A DNA stretch of 64,000 nt. It comes from Fervidibacillus halotolerans (GTDB lineage Bacteria > Bacillota > Bacilli > Bacillales > Caldibacillaceae). The position numbers were made by a program, and so were the translations under genes. The DNA lies in the NCBI RefSeq assembly GCF_026547205.1, contig NZ_CP106877.1, positions 1,514,771-1,578,770 of the forward strand. The letters run 5' to 3'. Under the pieces are notes generated by a model. That model did no database searches, had not been told where the DNA came from, and saw only the letters and a program-made list of their open reading frames with translations. Below are positions 53,694-63,391 of this stretch, one piece after another; positions within the stretch are counted from its first letter, which is position 1; each line of letters begins with the position of its first letter.

Positions 53694-53910
53694 ATCCGTT
53701 CCCCCTTTTCCCGTAATTTGAAACCGATTCCATTTTATTATAAATGTTTTTAAAAAAATATAAAATAGAAATATTCTGTTAAGTTGCCAATTCATTGATC
53801 CCGTCTTTAATGTAAGCGTAATCAATTTCGGTAATTTTTAAAAAATTTTGCGAATATCATTTGCAAAATCCCTTTTCTTTTTTTAAAATAGATGAAAAGA
53901 TATTTGAAAA

Positions 53911-53940
53911 TAAAAAAAGGCTTGTCGAAATGACAAACCG
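53911..53940 (-). terminator. terminator of dnaG-sigA
   Basis: GGTTTGTC and GACAAGCC pair (one wobble) around a 5-base loop and are followed on the minus strand by seven T. Confidence 0.88.
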
Positions 53941-53953
53941 TAAAAAACATATT

Positions 53954-55087
53954 TTATTCTAGAAAATCCTTTAATCGCTTGCTTCGGCTCGGATGTCTTA
54001 ATTTACGTAACGCCTTTGCTTCAATTTGACGGATCCGTTCACGGGTAACACCAAATACTTTTCCGACTTCTTCCAATGTTCGGGTCCGTCCATCATCCAA
54101 GCCGAACCGGAGGCGAAGAACATTTTCTTCCCGATCGGTAAGTGTATCCAACACATCTTCCAATTGTTCTTTTAACATTTCGTATGCAGCGTGATCTGAA
54201 GGAGACGTGGCATCTTGGTCTTCGATAAAATCTCCAAGATGGGAATCGTCCTCTTCTCCGATAGGGGTTTCCAGGGATACTGGTTCTTGGGCAATTTTTA
54301 AAATTTCCCGTACTTTTTCCGCCGGTAGGTCCATCTCTTCTGCAATTTCTTCCGGCGTTGGCTCCCTACCTAAGTCTTGCAACAATTGTCTTTGAACGCG
54401 GACGAGTTTATTGATCGTTTCAACCATATGAACCGGTATACGAATCGTTCGTGCCTGATCGGCTATCGCACGTGTAATCGCCTGACGAATCCACCATGTG
54501 GCATACGTACTAAATTTAAATCCCTTTTTATGGTCAAATTTTTCAACGGCTTTCAAAAGCCCCATATTTCCTTCTTGAATTAAGTCTAAAAACAACATTC
54601 CTCTACCGACATAGCGTTTCGCGATGCTAACGACAAGACGAAGGTTCGCTTCAGCTAATCGACGCTTTGCATCTTCATCGCCATTAGCGATTCGCTCGGC
54701 TAATTCGATTTCCTCTTCAGGGGTCAACAAATCGACTCGCCCAATTTCTTTTAAATACATGCGAACAGGGTCGTTAATTTTGATACCCGGTGGAACACTT
54801 AAATCATTGAGGTCGAATTCCTCTTCTTTTTCTAAATCATCGATCCCAGGATCTTCGTCGGTATCTTGATCTTCATTTTCCTCCGTCAATTGGATGCCTT
54901 GATCGGACAATTGTTCGTACAATTCATCCATATGCACCGCATCGAGTTCAAATTGGGCCATTTTTTCCGCAATGGTATCATATGAAAGACTACCTCTTTT
55001 TTTACCTAATTCAAACAATTGTTCTTTCGCATGATCAATCGTTAATTCAGGTTCAACTTCTTTGGAACGTGCTGACTTTTCAGCCAT
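53954..55087 (-). CDS. sigA: housekeeping RNA polymerase sigma factor SigA (RpoD)
   Basis: A 377-residue primary sigma factor. An acidic N-terminal region is followed by [20 protein letters not shown] (region 1.2), [20 protein letters not shown] (2.3-2.4), the 3.x domain and region 4.2 ([20 protein letters not shown]). The start ATG at 55087 has AAGGAGG upstream; six further codons upstream are not supported. It follows dnaG with a 21-bp gap in the classical macromolecular-synthesis operon. Confidence 0.97.
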   Translation of the reverse strand: MAEKSARSKEVEPELTIDHAKEQLFELGKKRGSLSYDTIAEKMAQFELDAVHMDELYEQLSDQGIQLTEENEDQDTDEDPGIDDLEKEEEFDLNDLSVPPGIKINDPVRMYLKEIGRVDLLTPEEEIELAERIANGDEDAKRRLAEANLRLVVSIAKRYVGRGMLFLDLIQEGNMGLLKAVEKFDHKKGFKFSTYATWWIRQAITRAIADQARTIRIPVHMVETINKLVRVQRQLLQDLGREPTPEEIAEEMDLPAEKVREILKIAQEPVSLETPIGEEDDSHLGDFIEDQDATSPSDHAAYEMLKEQLEDVLDTLTDREENVLRLRFGLDDGRTRTLEEVGKVFGVTRERIRQIEAKALRKLRHPSRSKRLKDFLE

Positions 55088-55108
55088 TGGTTCCCCTCCT
55101 TCCAACCA

Positions 55109-56905
55109 TTAAAGCGTTTTTCGTAATTGCACAATTTCCTGTGCGATTTCAGCAGCTTTTTTATAATCTTTTTCTTGTTCAGCCCGCTTTCCTTCTGCTT
55201 CTTTTTCCTTTATTTTTAACAATTTTTGATATTTCAACACATGGTTTAAATAATCGGTCAATTCCTGGTCCGTCAATTCATCTTGAATTTGCATCATCCC
55301 AATTTCAGCGACCACTTTTCTCAAATGTGGATCCTTTATAAAGGATAAGAAATGACTTAAATCCGGTTCTTGCCCAGATTCATAGTATGCATATAAATAA
55401 GTAATAATCGCTTGATGATCATCCTCATGAAAGGTGTATCCCTTCATCTTTTCCTGAATGAGCGCGGTTATTTGTACGCTTTTTAACATATGGGCAATTA
55501 ATATACGTTCGGCGTTATAATATGCAGGCATCAACTTTTTATCCTGTTTTTGTATAAACCGATTCAAATTTTTTTCCCGGCGGGCGGACATTCCTCTTTT
55601 CAATCGGTAGGAAATTTGCCTTTCCTGTTGTTTTAAAGCCTCTAAGGAAAGGGAAAATTCGTCAGCTAGCCTCCTTAAATATATTTCCTTTTCAATTGGA
55701 CTTTGTAGCTGACTGATCTCTGTTATTATCTTTTCGATATAAGACAGCCTTTCTCCTTCCGATTCTAAATTTTTTCCACTACGAAATTTTTCCATTTTGA
55801 AGGCCATAAAGGTCTGTCTAGCTTCGATGACTTCATGAATAAATTGATCTGAACCGTGTTTTTGAATATATTCATCCGGGTCTTTTCCGTCCGGAACGAG
55901 TGCAACTTCCACCGTAAGTCCGGCCCTTTGAAGCATTTCACCCGCCCTTAATACAGCTTCTTTTCCCGCCTCATCGGAATCGAAACATAAGACGATTCGT
56001 TCTACATTTCGCTTTAACAATTGAATATGATAATCGGTCAAGGCTGTTCCCATCGTTGCCACACCGTTTGTTACTCCGGCATGATAGGCGGAAATACAAT
56101 CGGCAAAACCTTCAAATAAAACGGCAAATTGTTTTTTTCTAATCGACGGTCTCGCTCGATGGAAGTTATACAATAATTTATTTTTTTGAAATAACACAGA
56201 CTCTGGACTATTTAAATATTTCGGTTCACCATCTTTAAAAATCCTTCCAGAAAAAGCAATCGTACTGCCTTTTTGATCATGGATGGGAAACATAATACGC
56301 TCTCGGAACCGATCGAAATAAGTCCCATTATCCCGTCTGATAATTAATCCGAGTTGTTCTAATAATGTTTGCTCATAACCCCTTCCCGTTAAAAATTTCA
56401 AACTCGTGTCCCAACCATTCGGAGCATAACCTAGTTGAAATTCGTCTATCGTATCATCGGTAAATCCCCGACTGTACAAATAATCAAGAGCCTCTTGTCC
56501 TTCCTTTGTATTTACGAGAAGATGATGGTAAAATTTTCTAAGAAGCTCATGCACTTCAATCATCAAGTCATGTTGTTTCACCTTATGTTGGTTCGAAGGG
56601 ACGCTAGAAAGATTGAGCTCGACATTAGCTTTTTCGGCTAATTTCAAAGCCGCCTCTTGAAAGGAAAGTCCTTCAAGATCCATTAAAAATGAAAAAACAT
56701 TCCCTCCTGCTCCACAACCGAAACAATGAAAAATTTGTTTTTCTGGAGAAACGGAAAATGAAGGTGTTTTTTCATCGTGAAACGGACATAAACCGAAATA
56801 ATTTCTCCCCTGCTTTTTTAACTGAACATATTCACTCACGACATCCACAATGTCCACTGAATGGCGAATCTCTTCAATCTTTTCTTCAGGGATCCGTTCT
56901 ACCAT
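55109..56905 (-). CDS. dnaG: DNA primase
   Basis: A 598-residue primase: N-terminal zinc finger (CPFHDEKTPSFSVS, IFHCFGCGAGGN), RNA polymerase core with the Toprim Glu in LFEGFADCISAY and acidic FDSDEAGKEA, and a C-terminal helicase-binding domain. The start ATG of MVERIPEEKIEEI at 56905 has GGAAGGGAG upstream. It makes primers at the replication fork. Upstream, where B. subtilis has yqxD, only a small ORF is found. Confidence 0.95.
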   Translation of the reverse strand: MVERIPEEKIEEIRHSVDIVDVVSEYVQLKKQGRNYFGLCPFHDEKTPSFSVSPEKQIFHCFGCGAGGNVFSFLMDLEGLSFQEAALKLAEKANVELNLSSVPSNQHKVKQHDLMIEVHELLRKFYHHLLVNTKEGQEALDYLYSRGFTDDTIDEFQLGYAPNGWDTSLKFLTGRGYEQTLLEQLGLIIRRDNGTYFDRFRERIMFPIHDQKGSTIAFSGRIFKDGEPKYLNSPESVLFQKNKLLYNFHRARPSIRKKQFAVLFEGFADCISAYHAGVTNGVATMGTALTDYHIQLLKRNVERIVLCFDSDEAGKEAVLRAGEMLQRAGLTVEVALVPDGKDPDEYIQKHGSDQFIHEVIEARQTFMAFKMEKFRSGKNLESEGERLSYIEKIITEISQLQSPIEKEIYLRRLADEFSLSLEALKQQERQISYRLKRGMSARREKNLNRFIQKQDKKLMPAYYNAERILIAHMLKSVQITALIQEKMKGYTFHEDDHQAIITYLYAYYESGQEPDLSHFLSFIKDPHLRKVVAEIGMMQIQDELTDQELTDYLNHVLKYQKLLKIKEKEAEGKRAEQEKDYKKAAEIAQEIVQLRKTL

Positions 56906-56965
56906 GAGAACAACTCCCTTCCTACGATAATCGATCTTCATTTGAACATTTCTTCGATTCTTACC

Positions 56966-57109
56966 TTAGAATGGACTGATGAACAACTGTACATTTATTA
57001 ATTCTACATCACTCAACATTTTCCTTCTCAATTGGACATTTTTTTTAAAAGAATTAAGAAATGTGTCCAATCTTTCTTCTTCACTCTTACGTATGAGTGG
57101 AACCTCCAC
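56966..57109 (-). CDS. candidate small protein upstream of dnaG (47 residues)
   Basis: A GTG at 57109 has GGAGG five bases upstream and opens a 48-codon frame ending in TAA at 56966. The product starts EVPLIRKSEEERLDTFLNSF, continues KKNVQLRRKMLSD, and ends QLFISPF. It is charged, lacks hydrophobic segments and looks helical. It ends 60 bp before dnaG on the same strand. An imperfect inverted repeat (TTGGACA...TGTCCAA) lies within it. I recognise no family. The good SD supports translation; the rest is inference. Confidence 0.45.
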   Translation of the reverse strand: MEVPLIRKSEEERLDTFLNSFKKNVQLRRKMLSDVELINVQLFISPF

Positions 57110-57369
57110 CAAATCCTCCTACCACACTAATAATTTTATTCTTTATATCGTTAGTCTAAACCTACAATCGTTATTTTTCGTACAATTTTTCATTATAATA
57201 CATCTCTTTCACTTTTTCCACTGTTTTTCATTGGATTCGTATCATTTTTTCCGATTTCTTCAGTTAATTATAATCATATGAAAACAAGGGAAGAATCCGT
57301 ATGGTAGCCATCCTAAAAAAGAATCCTATTTTCATCATTTCTCTTTTTCGGGCGACCATTTCCTTTCCA

Positions 57370-57401
57370 TGAAAACAAGGGCCAAAATCATAATGGCCCA
57401 T
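57370..57401 (-). terminator. terminator of ppsR
   Basis: GGGCCA and TGGCCC (57379-57399) form a hairpin; TTGTTTTC follows on the minus strand. Between it and ppsR (57402-57504), and from 57110 to 57369, I see no well-supported gene. The 57402-57504 part holds an open frame without a start codon. Confidence 0.65.
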
Positions 57402-57492
57402 TTCGCACTATTCGTTGAACAGAGTTTTTTATTTGATGGCATTCGGCAATTTCAGAAAACTTTGTCCTCCTACCTTTTCCTGTTTAAAAAAT

Positions 57493-57507
57493 TGATACTC
57501 ATTATCA
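57493..57507. promoter_or_regulatory. Fur-box-like 7-1-7 palindrome
   Basis: TGATACTCATTATCA matches the Bacillus Fur consensus TGATAATNATTATCA with one mismatch. It overlaps the ppsR stop codon, with no clear promoter or downstream iron gene, so function is doubtful. Confidence 0.25.
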
Positions 57508-58323
57508 TAAGTTTGACTTAATCATTTTTTCAATAATCACATTGGCTGTTTCTTCGACCGCTTTATTCGTAACATCGATACAGTTGCATCCGATCTTGTT
57601 TACAACTTCTTCGAAATAGTCCAATTCCTCTTTAACCCGTTTGATATTTGCATAAGTCGCAGTATCCTTCAATCCTAAAGCGATAAGTCGTTCTTTACGA
57701 ATTTGAATCAGTTTTTCCGATTGAATTTTTAAACCGAAACATCTTTTCGGATCAATTTTTAATAATTGCTCGGGAGGTTCTACTTCCGGAACGATGGGCA
57801 CATTTGCAACTTTGTATCGTTTTAACGCTAGAAATTGGGAAAGAGGCGTTTTTGAAGTTCTAGATACGCCAATTAAAACGATATCAGCCTTTAAAATTCC
57901 GTTCGGGTCCTTACCGTCATCATACTTCACGGCAAATTCAATCGCTTCGATTTTTTTAAAATAGTCTTCATCCAATTTTCGAACGAGTCCAGGCTCATAC
58001 TTCGGTTCGATGCCAGATAATTGTTGGAATCGATCGAGCAGGGGACCCATAACATCGAAGGCGAAAATCCCTTCCTCTTCAGCCCGATGATTTAAATATT
58101 TTCGTATTTCCGGTTTAACGAGGGTAAATACAATCATACCATTGTTCATTTTCGCTAACGAAATGACCTCATCGATCGTCGTCGTATCTTCCACATACGG
58201 GACGCGATGAAATCGAATCCCCGATCCGTTAAATTGGCTTAGCGCAGCTTTGGTTACCAATTCCACTGTCTCTCCAACCGAATCGGAAACTAAATAAATA
58301 GGTGGTTTGACCATTGTCGGCAC
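57505..58323 (-). CDS. ppsR: pyruvate, phosphate dikinase / PEP synthase regulatory protein (YqfL)
   Basis: A 272-residue bifunctional kinase/pyrophosphorylase (DUF299) that switches off and on pyruvate phosphate dikinase or PEP synthase. It has [14 protein letters not shown] at the N-terminus, the P-loop-like [15 protein letters not shown] and [15 protein letters not shown]. The start may be GTG 58323 (3 bases from AAGGAG) or ATG 58314 (12 bases). It is 11 bp downstream of ccpN in one operon, joining two controls of gluconeogenesis. Confidence 0.92.
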   Translation of the reverse strand: MPTMVKPPIYLVSDSVGETVELVTKAALSQFNGSGIRFHRVPYVEDTTTIDEVISLAKMNNGMIVFTLVKPEIRKYLNHRAEEEGIFAFDVMGPLLDRFQQLSGIEPKYEPGLVRKLDEDYFKKIEAIEFAVKYDDGKDPNGILKADIVLIGVSRTSKTPLSQFLALKRYKVANVPIVPEVEPPEQLLKIDPKRCFGLKIQSEKLIQIRKERLIALGLKDTATYANIKRVKEELDYFEEVVNKIGCNCIDVTNKAVEETANVIIEKMIKSNL

Positions 58324-58334
58324 CAGCTCCTTAC

Positions 58335-58958
58335 TTATTCTCTGTTAAACAATGAAACGAACGCTTTCGTAATGTTCGTCTTTGTTACTCTTCCAATGAC
58401 TTCAAACCCGCCATTTTTTTCCTTTACTACTGGAACCGCATCAATCTGCTTTTCAATCAATTTTTCCGCAACATCAATGAGTAAATCGTCTTTCCTACAC
58501 ATCGTAATATTTGGCATTCGGGTCATAATAATATTGACGGGTATGCTCGTTAAATCTTGTTTTCCCATGCTAGCCCTTAATAAGTCTTTTCTTGATAGCA
58601 CGCCAACTAATAACGTTTGTTCATTTACGACAAACAACGTTCCCACATCTTCCAAAAACATCGTAACGATTGCGTCGTAAACAGATGCGTTTTCTTTGAC
58701 AACGACGGGCATCGATTGAAATTCTTTTACTTTAATTTTTTTAATATTTTCAGTTAATAACTGGAGCGTATTTTTTCCTGTATAGAAATAACCAACCCTC
58801 GGTCTTGCATCCAAAAATCCAGCCATCGTTAAAATGGCTAGATCTGGACGTAATGTAGCCCTCGTTAAATTTAATTTTTCTGCAATATGTTCACCTGTAA
58901 TCGGGCCATTTTCCTTGACGATCTTCAATATTTGTTCTTGACGTTTGTTTAGCTCGAT
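58335..58958 (-). CDS. ccpN: CcpN, repressor of gluconeogenic genes, with a probable AUC start codon
   Basis: A protein of about 207 residues with an N-terminal winged helix ([20 protein letters not shown]) and two CBS domains that sense nucleotides ([46 protein letters not shown]). The conserved beginning [18 protein letters not shown] is encoded in frame, but there is no ATG, GTG or TTG before it: an in-frame TGA lies two codons upstream. An SD-like AAGGTGGTGA ends six bases before the ATC at 58958. The first conventional start, TTG at 58928, has no SD and would cut the helix. CcpN represses gapB and pckA in B. subtilis. Confidence 0.85.
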   Translation of the reverse strand: MELNKRQEQILKIVKENGPITGEHIAEKLNLTRATLRPDLAILTMAGFLDARPRVGYFYTGKNTLQLLTENIKKIKVKEFQSMPVVVKENASVYDAIVTMFLEDVGTLFVVNEQTLLVGVLSRKDLLRASMGKQDLTSIPVNIIMTRMPNITMCRKDDLLIDVAEKLIEKQIDAVPVVKEKNGGFEVIGRVTKTNITKAFVSLFNRE

Positions 58959-59007
58959 TTTCCTTCACCACCTTGCCAATGAGCTGGAAAGACATTTTTC
59001 TCTACCA

Positions 59008-61071
59008 TTATTTTACCGATATATGTTGAAAATGGGCAAATGACAATATCACATTAGACAGTTGTTTTAAAAGGGAAAGCCGGTTGTTTCGAATTTGTTC
59101 ATTTTCAACCATAACCATCGTCCGATCGAAAAAGTCATTGATCGAATCTTTTAACCCAATTAATAATCGATAGTACCCTTTACTATCCGTACGATTCAAA
59201 TGATCCATCAATTTTACATATTGTTCATACAAGTTATGTTCCGTTTCATTTTCAAACAATTCCGGTTGAATAGAAACTTCCACTTCGCATTTTTCTGCAA
59301 TATGAATTACTCGACTTAAAGCTTCCATATCCGTTTTAAAGGTTGGTTCGTCCTTCATTTCTTGAAGAAGTTCTGCCCTTTCGATTAACGAACGGACGGT
59401 CATAACAGGAGAAGACAAAACGGCATCGGTAATATCGTACCGAATTCCCTTTTCATCTAATAAATGCTTGAATCGTAATCGGAAAAATTCTTGTAAATCC
59501 GAGAAAATTTCCTCTTTACTCTGCTTTTGGAATGGTCCAGTTAAAGCAATGCTTTCATTCAATAACCCCTCAAAGGACAGTTGCCAATTATGCTCAGCTA
59601 AAATCCGAACGACTCCAGCTGCTTGCCTTCTTAATCCGTACGGGTCTTGGGAACCGGTTGGAATCAGACCGACGGCAAACAAAGATACAATTGTGTCGAT
59701 TTTATCCGCTATGCTAACTACGATTCCAATTTCACTTTCCGGCAATTCATCATCTGCATGTTTCGGTAAATAATGCTCTCGAATCGCCTTTGCAACATCT
59801 TTGTTTTCTCCATGGATTTGTGCATACACTTCACCCATGATTCCTTGCAATTCCGGAAACTCTCCTACCATTTGAGTGACCAAATCAAATTTACAAATTT
59901 CCGCTGTTCGTAATATGTTCTGTTTCGTTTCTTCAGATTGTTTCATTTCCGAGGAAATATATTCGGATAGTTTTCGAACCCTAGATAATTTTTCCGAATA
60001 CGTTCCAATATCATCATGATATACAACATGTTTCAGTTTTTCTAAACAATTGGAAATGGATAGTTTTTGGTCTTCCTGATAGAAGAAAACAGCATCCTTC
60101 AAGCGTGCACGTAACACCTTTTCATTTCCCCGACGGACCGTATCTAAATGGCGATGATCACCATTTCTTACCGTAACAAAATAAGGGAGCAGTTTTCCTT
60201 CCGTATTTTGGACTGGAAAATATCGTTGATGTTCCTTCATCGTCGTAATCAAAACAGGATTTGGTAATTGCAAAAATTCCTCATCAAAAGAACCGTGCAA
60301 AACCGTCGGGTACTCGACCAAGTTCGTCACTTCTTCGAGTAAATCTTCGTCGATTGGGATGACCCAATCATGTTGTTCTTCCAGTTGTTGCAATTGAGTG
60401 ACAATCGCTTCTTTCCGTTTTTGCTGATCGACGATGACATGTTGGGACAACAATTGGTCTTCATATTCCCGAGGATCTTTCAATAAAATCTTTCCACCTA
60501 AAAATCGATGTCCGTAAGTCGTCCTTCCACTTTTTATATTCGTAATTTCCAAATCGATCACTTTGTTTCCATATAAGGCGACGAGCCATCGAATCGGGCG
60601 AATATATCGAAGATCGAAATTTCCCCATTTCATATTTTTTGCAAACGTTAAACTTGTAATCACTTCATCTAGATTTTGTAAAATCCGAACGGTTTCTTCT
60701 CCCTTTTTATGTTTCTTCACAAAAACATATTCGATTCCCTTCACTTCTTTGAAATATATATCCTCGGTTGTTTTTCCTTGACCTTTCGTAAAGCCGATTG
60801 CAGCCTTTGTCCAATTTCCCTCTTCATCTAGGGCAACCTTTTTCGATGGTCCTTTCACTTCCTCTTCGATATCTAACTGTTTTGCAGCCACATTTTCGAC
60901 GAGCACGGCAAATCTCCTCGGGGTCGAAAAGGAATGGACAGGACCAAAGGAAAGATCTTTATCTTGAAATAGTTGTTCAATTTTTGAAACTAACTGTTTT
61001 TGTGCATCATGAATAAATCGAGCTGGAACTTCTTCCAATCCAATTTCTAACAAAAAATCATTCGTTTGCAT
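59008..61071 (-). CDS. glyS: glycyl-tRNA synthetase beta subunit
   Basis: A 687-residue beta subunit of the alpha2beta2 glycyl-tRNA synthetase, with the typical N-terminus [15 protein letters not shown] and conserved [12 protein letters not shown] and [14 protein letters not shown]. The C-terminal part carries the anticodon-binding domain. AAAGGAGAAGG precedes the ATG. It overlaps glyQ by 14 bp and is cotranscribed under the T-box at 61991-62200. Confidence 0.96.
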   Translation of the reverse strand: MQTNDFLLEIGLEEVPARFIHDAQKQLVSKIEQLFQDKDLSFGPVHSFSTPRRFAVLVENVAAKQLDIEEEVKGPSKKVALDEEGNWTKAAIGFTKGQGKTTEDIYFKEVKGIEYVFVKKHKKGEETVRILQNLDEVITSLTFAKNMKWGNFDLRYIRPIRWLVALYGNKVIDLEITNIKSGRTTYGHRFLGGKILLKDPREYEDQLLSQHVIVDQQKRKEAIVTQLQQLEEQHDWVIPIDEDLLEEVTNLVEYPTVLHGSFDEEFLQLPNPVLITTMKEHQRYFPVQNTEGKLLPYFVTVRNGDHRHLDTVRRGNEKVLRARLKDAVFFYQEDQKLSISNCLEKLKHVVYHDDIGTYSEKLSRVRKLSEYISSEMKQSEETKQNILRTAEICKFDLVTQMVGEFPELQGIMGEVYAQIHGENKDVAKAIREHYLPKHADDELPESEIGIVVSIADKIDTIVSLFAVGLIPTGSQDPYGLRRQAAGVVRILAEHNWQLSFEGLLNESIALTGPFQKQSKEEIFSDLQEFFRLRFKHLLDEKGIRYDITDAVLSSPVMTVRSLIERAELLQEMKDEPTFKTDMEALSRVIHIAEKCEVEVSIQPELFENETEHNLYEQYVKLMDHLNRTDSKGYYRLLIGLKDSINDFFDRTMVMVENEQIRNNRLSLLKQLSNVILSFAHFQHISVK

Positions 61072-61954
61072 GTTCCTTCTCCTTTCCGTTCAAAAGCATC
61101 GGGAAGCCTAAGCTTTCTCTTTCGCGATAATACGTCTTGGCCACACTTCTCGCTAAATTTCTAACGCGGGAGATAAAACCTGTCCGCTCTGTAACGGAAA
61201 TTGCTCCTTTTGCATCCAACAAGTTGAAGATATGGGAACATTTCAATACATAATCATAAGCAGGATGGACGAGCCCTGCATCTAATTGACGCTGTGCTTC
61301 CCTTTCGAAAACGTTAAATAATTGGAAAAGCATATTCGTATCGGACGTTTCAAAAGAGTATTTGGAATGTTCATATTCCGTTTGACCAAAAATATCCCGA
61401 TAGGTAACACCGTCTGTCCATTCTAAATCGAATACATTTTCTTTATCTTGAATATACGACGCTAACCGCTCAATTCCGTATGTAATCTCCACGGAAACGG
61501 GCTTGCATTCCAATCCACCTACTTGTTGAAAATATGTAAATTGGGTAATCTCCATCCCATCTAACCACACTTCCCATCCGAGTCCAGCACAGCCGAGGGA
61601 CGGATTTTCCCAATTATCTTCCACAAATCGGATATCGTGTTCCAAAGGATCGATTCCTAATGCACGTAGCGAATCCAAGTAAATTTCTTGAATATTGTCT
61701 GGCGATGGTTTCATAATGACTTGAAATTGATGGTGTTGATATAAACGATTTGGATTTTCTCCGTAGCGACCATCGGCTGGTCTTCTCGAAGGTTCAACGT
61801 ATGCCACTTTCCACGGTTCGGGACCGATCGAACGTAAAAAGGTATATGGGCTCATCGTTCCCGCACCTTTTTCTACATCGTACGCTTGCAAAAGTAAACA
61901 GCCTTGATTTGACCAATGCTTTTGTAAGGTTAAAATCATCTCTTGTATATTCAC
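61058..61954 (-). CDS. glyQ: glycyl-tRNA synthetase alpha subunit
   Basis: A 298-residue class II synthetase alpha subunit, nearly identical in pattern to Bacillus GlyQ ([52 protein letters not shown] motif [11 protein letters not shown]). The start is a GTG at 61954 with GGTGAGGTGG upstream; a longer frame upstream runs into the T-box leader. It charges tRNA-Gly with GlyS. Confidence 0.96.
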   Translation of the reverse strand: MNIQEMILTLQKHWSNQGCLLLQAYDVEKGAGTMSPYTFLRSIGPEPWKVAYVEPSRRPADGRYGENPNRLYQHHQFQVIMKPSPDNIQEIYLDSLRALGIDPLEHDIRFVEDNWENPSLGCAGLGWEVWLDGMEITQFTYFQQVGGLECKPVSVEITYGIERLASYIQDKENVFDLEWTDGVTYRDIFGQTEYEHSKYSFETSDTNMLFQLFNVFEREAQRQLDAGLVHPAYDYVLKCSHIFNLLDAKGAISVTERTGFISRVRNLARSVAKTYYRERESLGFPMLLNGKEKEHANE

Positions 61955-61990
61955 TTTTTCCACCTCACCAAAACTCCGTAATTTTAATAT

Positions 61991-62200
61991 ATAAAAAACT
62001 CCCGTCCGTATGCGTCGATGCATAGGGACGAGAGTTGTTCCCGCGGTTCCACCCTATTTGCCCAAAAGGCCTACTTCATTCAAAAGCCGCTCCGGAACGC
62101 CTTCCTTAATTCTCTATGCCCTGGCTTCCACCATCCCAGGTTCGCTTTCATAGAGGTGATTAAGTACTCCTTTCCTTCCTTGCGACAATGTGTTCATTTT
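61991..62200 (-). promoter_or_regulatory. T-box riboswitch (glycine) upstream of glyQS
   Basis: The minus strand carries the canonical T-box sequence AGGGTGGAACCGCG (62042-62055), which base-pairs with uncharged tRNA. It is followed by the terminator stem ACTCTCGTCC/GGACGGGAGT (61998-62035) and TTTTTT. Stem I lies at about 62080-62190; a GGC in GAAGGCGTT is the likely specifier codon. Uncharged tRNA-Gly would favour the antiterminator and switch on glyQ-glyS. Confidence 0.93.
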
Positions 62201-62206
62201 TTTGGT

Positions 62207-62235
62207 ATCATATCAAGTCCAACTTATTTTGTCAA
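62207..62235 (-). promoter_or_regulatory. sigma-A promoter of the glyQS leader
   Basis: Minus-strand TTGACA (62230-62235) and TATGAT (62207-62212) with a 17-bp spacer place the transcript start near 62200, at the head of the T-box. Confidence 0.8.
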
Positions 62236-62351
62236 GATTGTAAAGGTTATATACTTAATCATCGGTTAGTATCCAATAGTTTTCAGATTCGTTTAACTTA
62301 TCATATACTGTTAGTATCCATAAAAATATGATTACATTGGCATATGAATGC

Positions 62352-63095
62352 TTATTTTAAACGTTCCAATTGGTCGATGAATTTTTTCGACTTTAAATAC
62401 AAACCGGTATATTCTTCATACAGTCCGAAAATACAAGATTCCAATTGGGCTTTTGTCGATTCCTTCACTCGAATTTTCCCTAATCGTTTAATATCAAAAT
62501 GATAAAATAATCGCAACAACTTGACGACCGGCTGGGAAACTTTTAAATGGTGTGGATCCGTATGTAAACATTTATCGCAAATAATGCCTCCCTCTTTAAT
62601 GGAAAAGGCGAAAGGCCCTTCACGATTGCCACAGACGGCACACTGATCGACAATCGGTCGAAAGCCAAGTACAGGAAGCATTTTTATTTCAAAAATATTT
62701 TTCAAAACTTGAGGTTCCTCACCTTCGGCCAGGTGCTTCAAAATCTCATAAACGAGCTCAAAAAGAAAAGGGTTTCTCTCCCTTTCTTCCGTGCCTTTAT
62801 CCAATAGTTCGATAATATACGAAGCATAGGCCGTTAAAAAAATATCCTCCTTTATTCCTCGAAAGCTTTCGATAATCTCTCCCTGTTGAATGGTCCCGAG
62901 ACCGGATGAAATCGATACGAGGAAATAACCGTATGTAAAAGGCTGTGACACGGGGGCTAGCCTACTTTTTGGTTTTTTTGCCCCCCTTGCCACAGCTCCG
63001 ATTTTTCCAAATTCACGGGAAAAAATTGTAATAATTTTATTCGCTTCCCCGTAATCCATCGAACGGAGAACGATTCCTTCGATTTTTTGAAACAA
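62352..63095 (-). CDS. recO: DNA repair protein RecO
   Basis: A 247-residue recombination mediator that helps load RecA at gaps with RecR. It has the N-terminal OB-fold region (EGIVLRSMDYGEANKIITIF), LAPVSQPFTYGYFLVS, LGTIQQGEIIESFRGI, and a C-terminal zinc finger (CAVCGN, CDKC). It starts at a TTG with GGTGAAC upstream, near the yqzL end; yqzL and era lie upstream on the same strand. Confidence 0.94.
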   Translation of the reverse strand: MFQKIEGIVLRSMDYGEANKIITIFSREFGKIGAVARGAKKPKSRLAPVSQPFTYGYFLVSISSGLGTIQQGEIIESFRGIKEDIFLTAYASYIIELLDKGTEERERNPFLFELVYEILKHLAEGEEPQVLKNIFEIKMLPVLGFRPIVDQCAVCGNREGPFAFSIKEGGIICDKCLHTDPHHLKVSQPVVKLLRLFYHFDIKRLGKIRVKESTKAQLESCIFGLYEEYTGLYLKSKKFIDQLERLK

Positions 63096-63120
63096 AGAAG
63101 TTCACCATCCGTATTATCGA

Positions 63121-63270
63121 TCAACTTTGGGTCATTGGTTCATCTCGTTCTGGTATTTCGATTTTTTCTATGTTTGGAGCATCTTCCATTTCCTTTTCTA
63201 TTTCTTTATAAAGAAGGTATGTGTCGATATTTCCTGTTTGGCTAAATACCTTCCAAGTAAAATCAAGCAT
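63121..63270 (-). CDS. yqzL: YqzL family protein
   Basis: A 49-residue protein matching YqzL, which lies between era and recO in Bacillus (MLDFTWKVFSQTGNIDTYLL, then YKEIEKEMED). AAAGGTGGGG lies upstream of the ATG. Acidic C-terminus. Function unknown. Confidence 0.88.
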   Translation of the reverse strand: MLDFTWKVFSQTGNIDTYLLYKEIEKEMEDAPNIEKIEIPERDEPMTQS

Positions 63271-63391
63271 GGAAAACCCCACCTTTATTTTTTTTTACCA
63301 GCCAGCTGACCCTCGTTTGTGCTTTTTATTTTTTCCGAACCGCGTGAAAAGATGAAACGTAAATTTTAACAGCCCAAATATTACCTGTTAA

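Noticed and set aside
56979..57281. 100-codon plus-strand open frame in the dnaG-ppsR gap
   Set aside because: The product is a low-complexity Phe/Leu/Ile/Ser-rich string, has no SD, and is antisense to the better supported small ORF at 56966-57109.
57408..57520. Open minus-strand frame after ppsR reading FFKQEKVGGQSFLKLPNAIK, next to a Fur-box-like site
   Set aside because: It has no start codon and runs back into ppsR in a different frame; the GGAGG in it has no start at a suitable distance.
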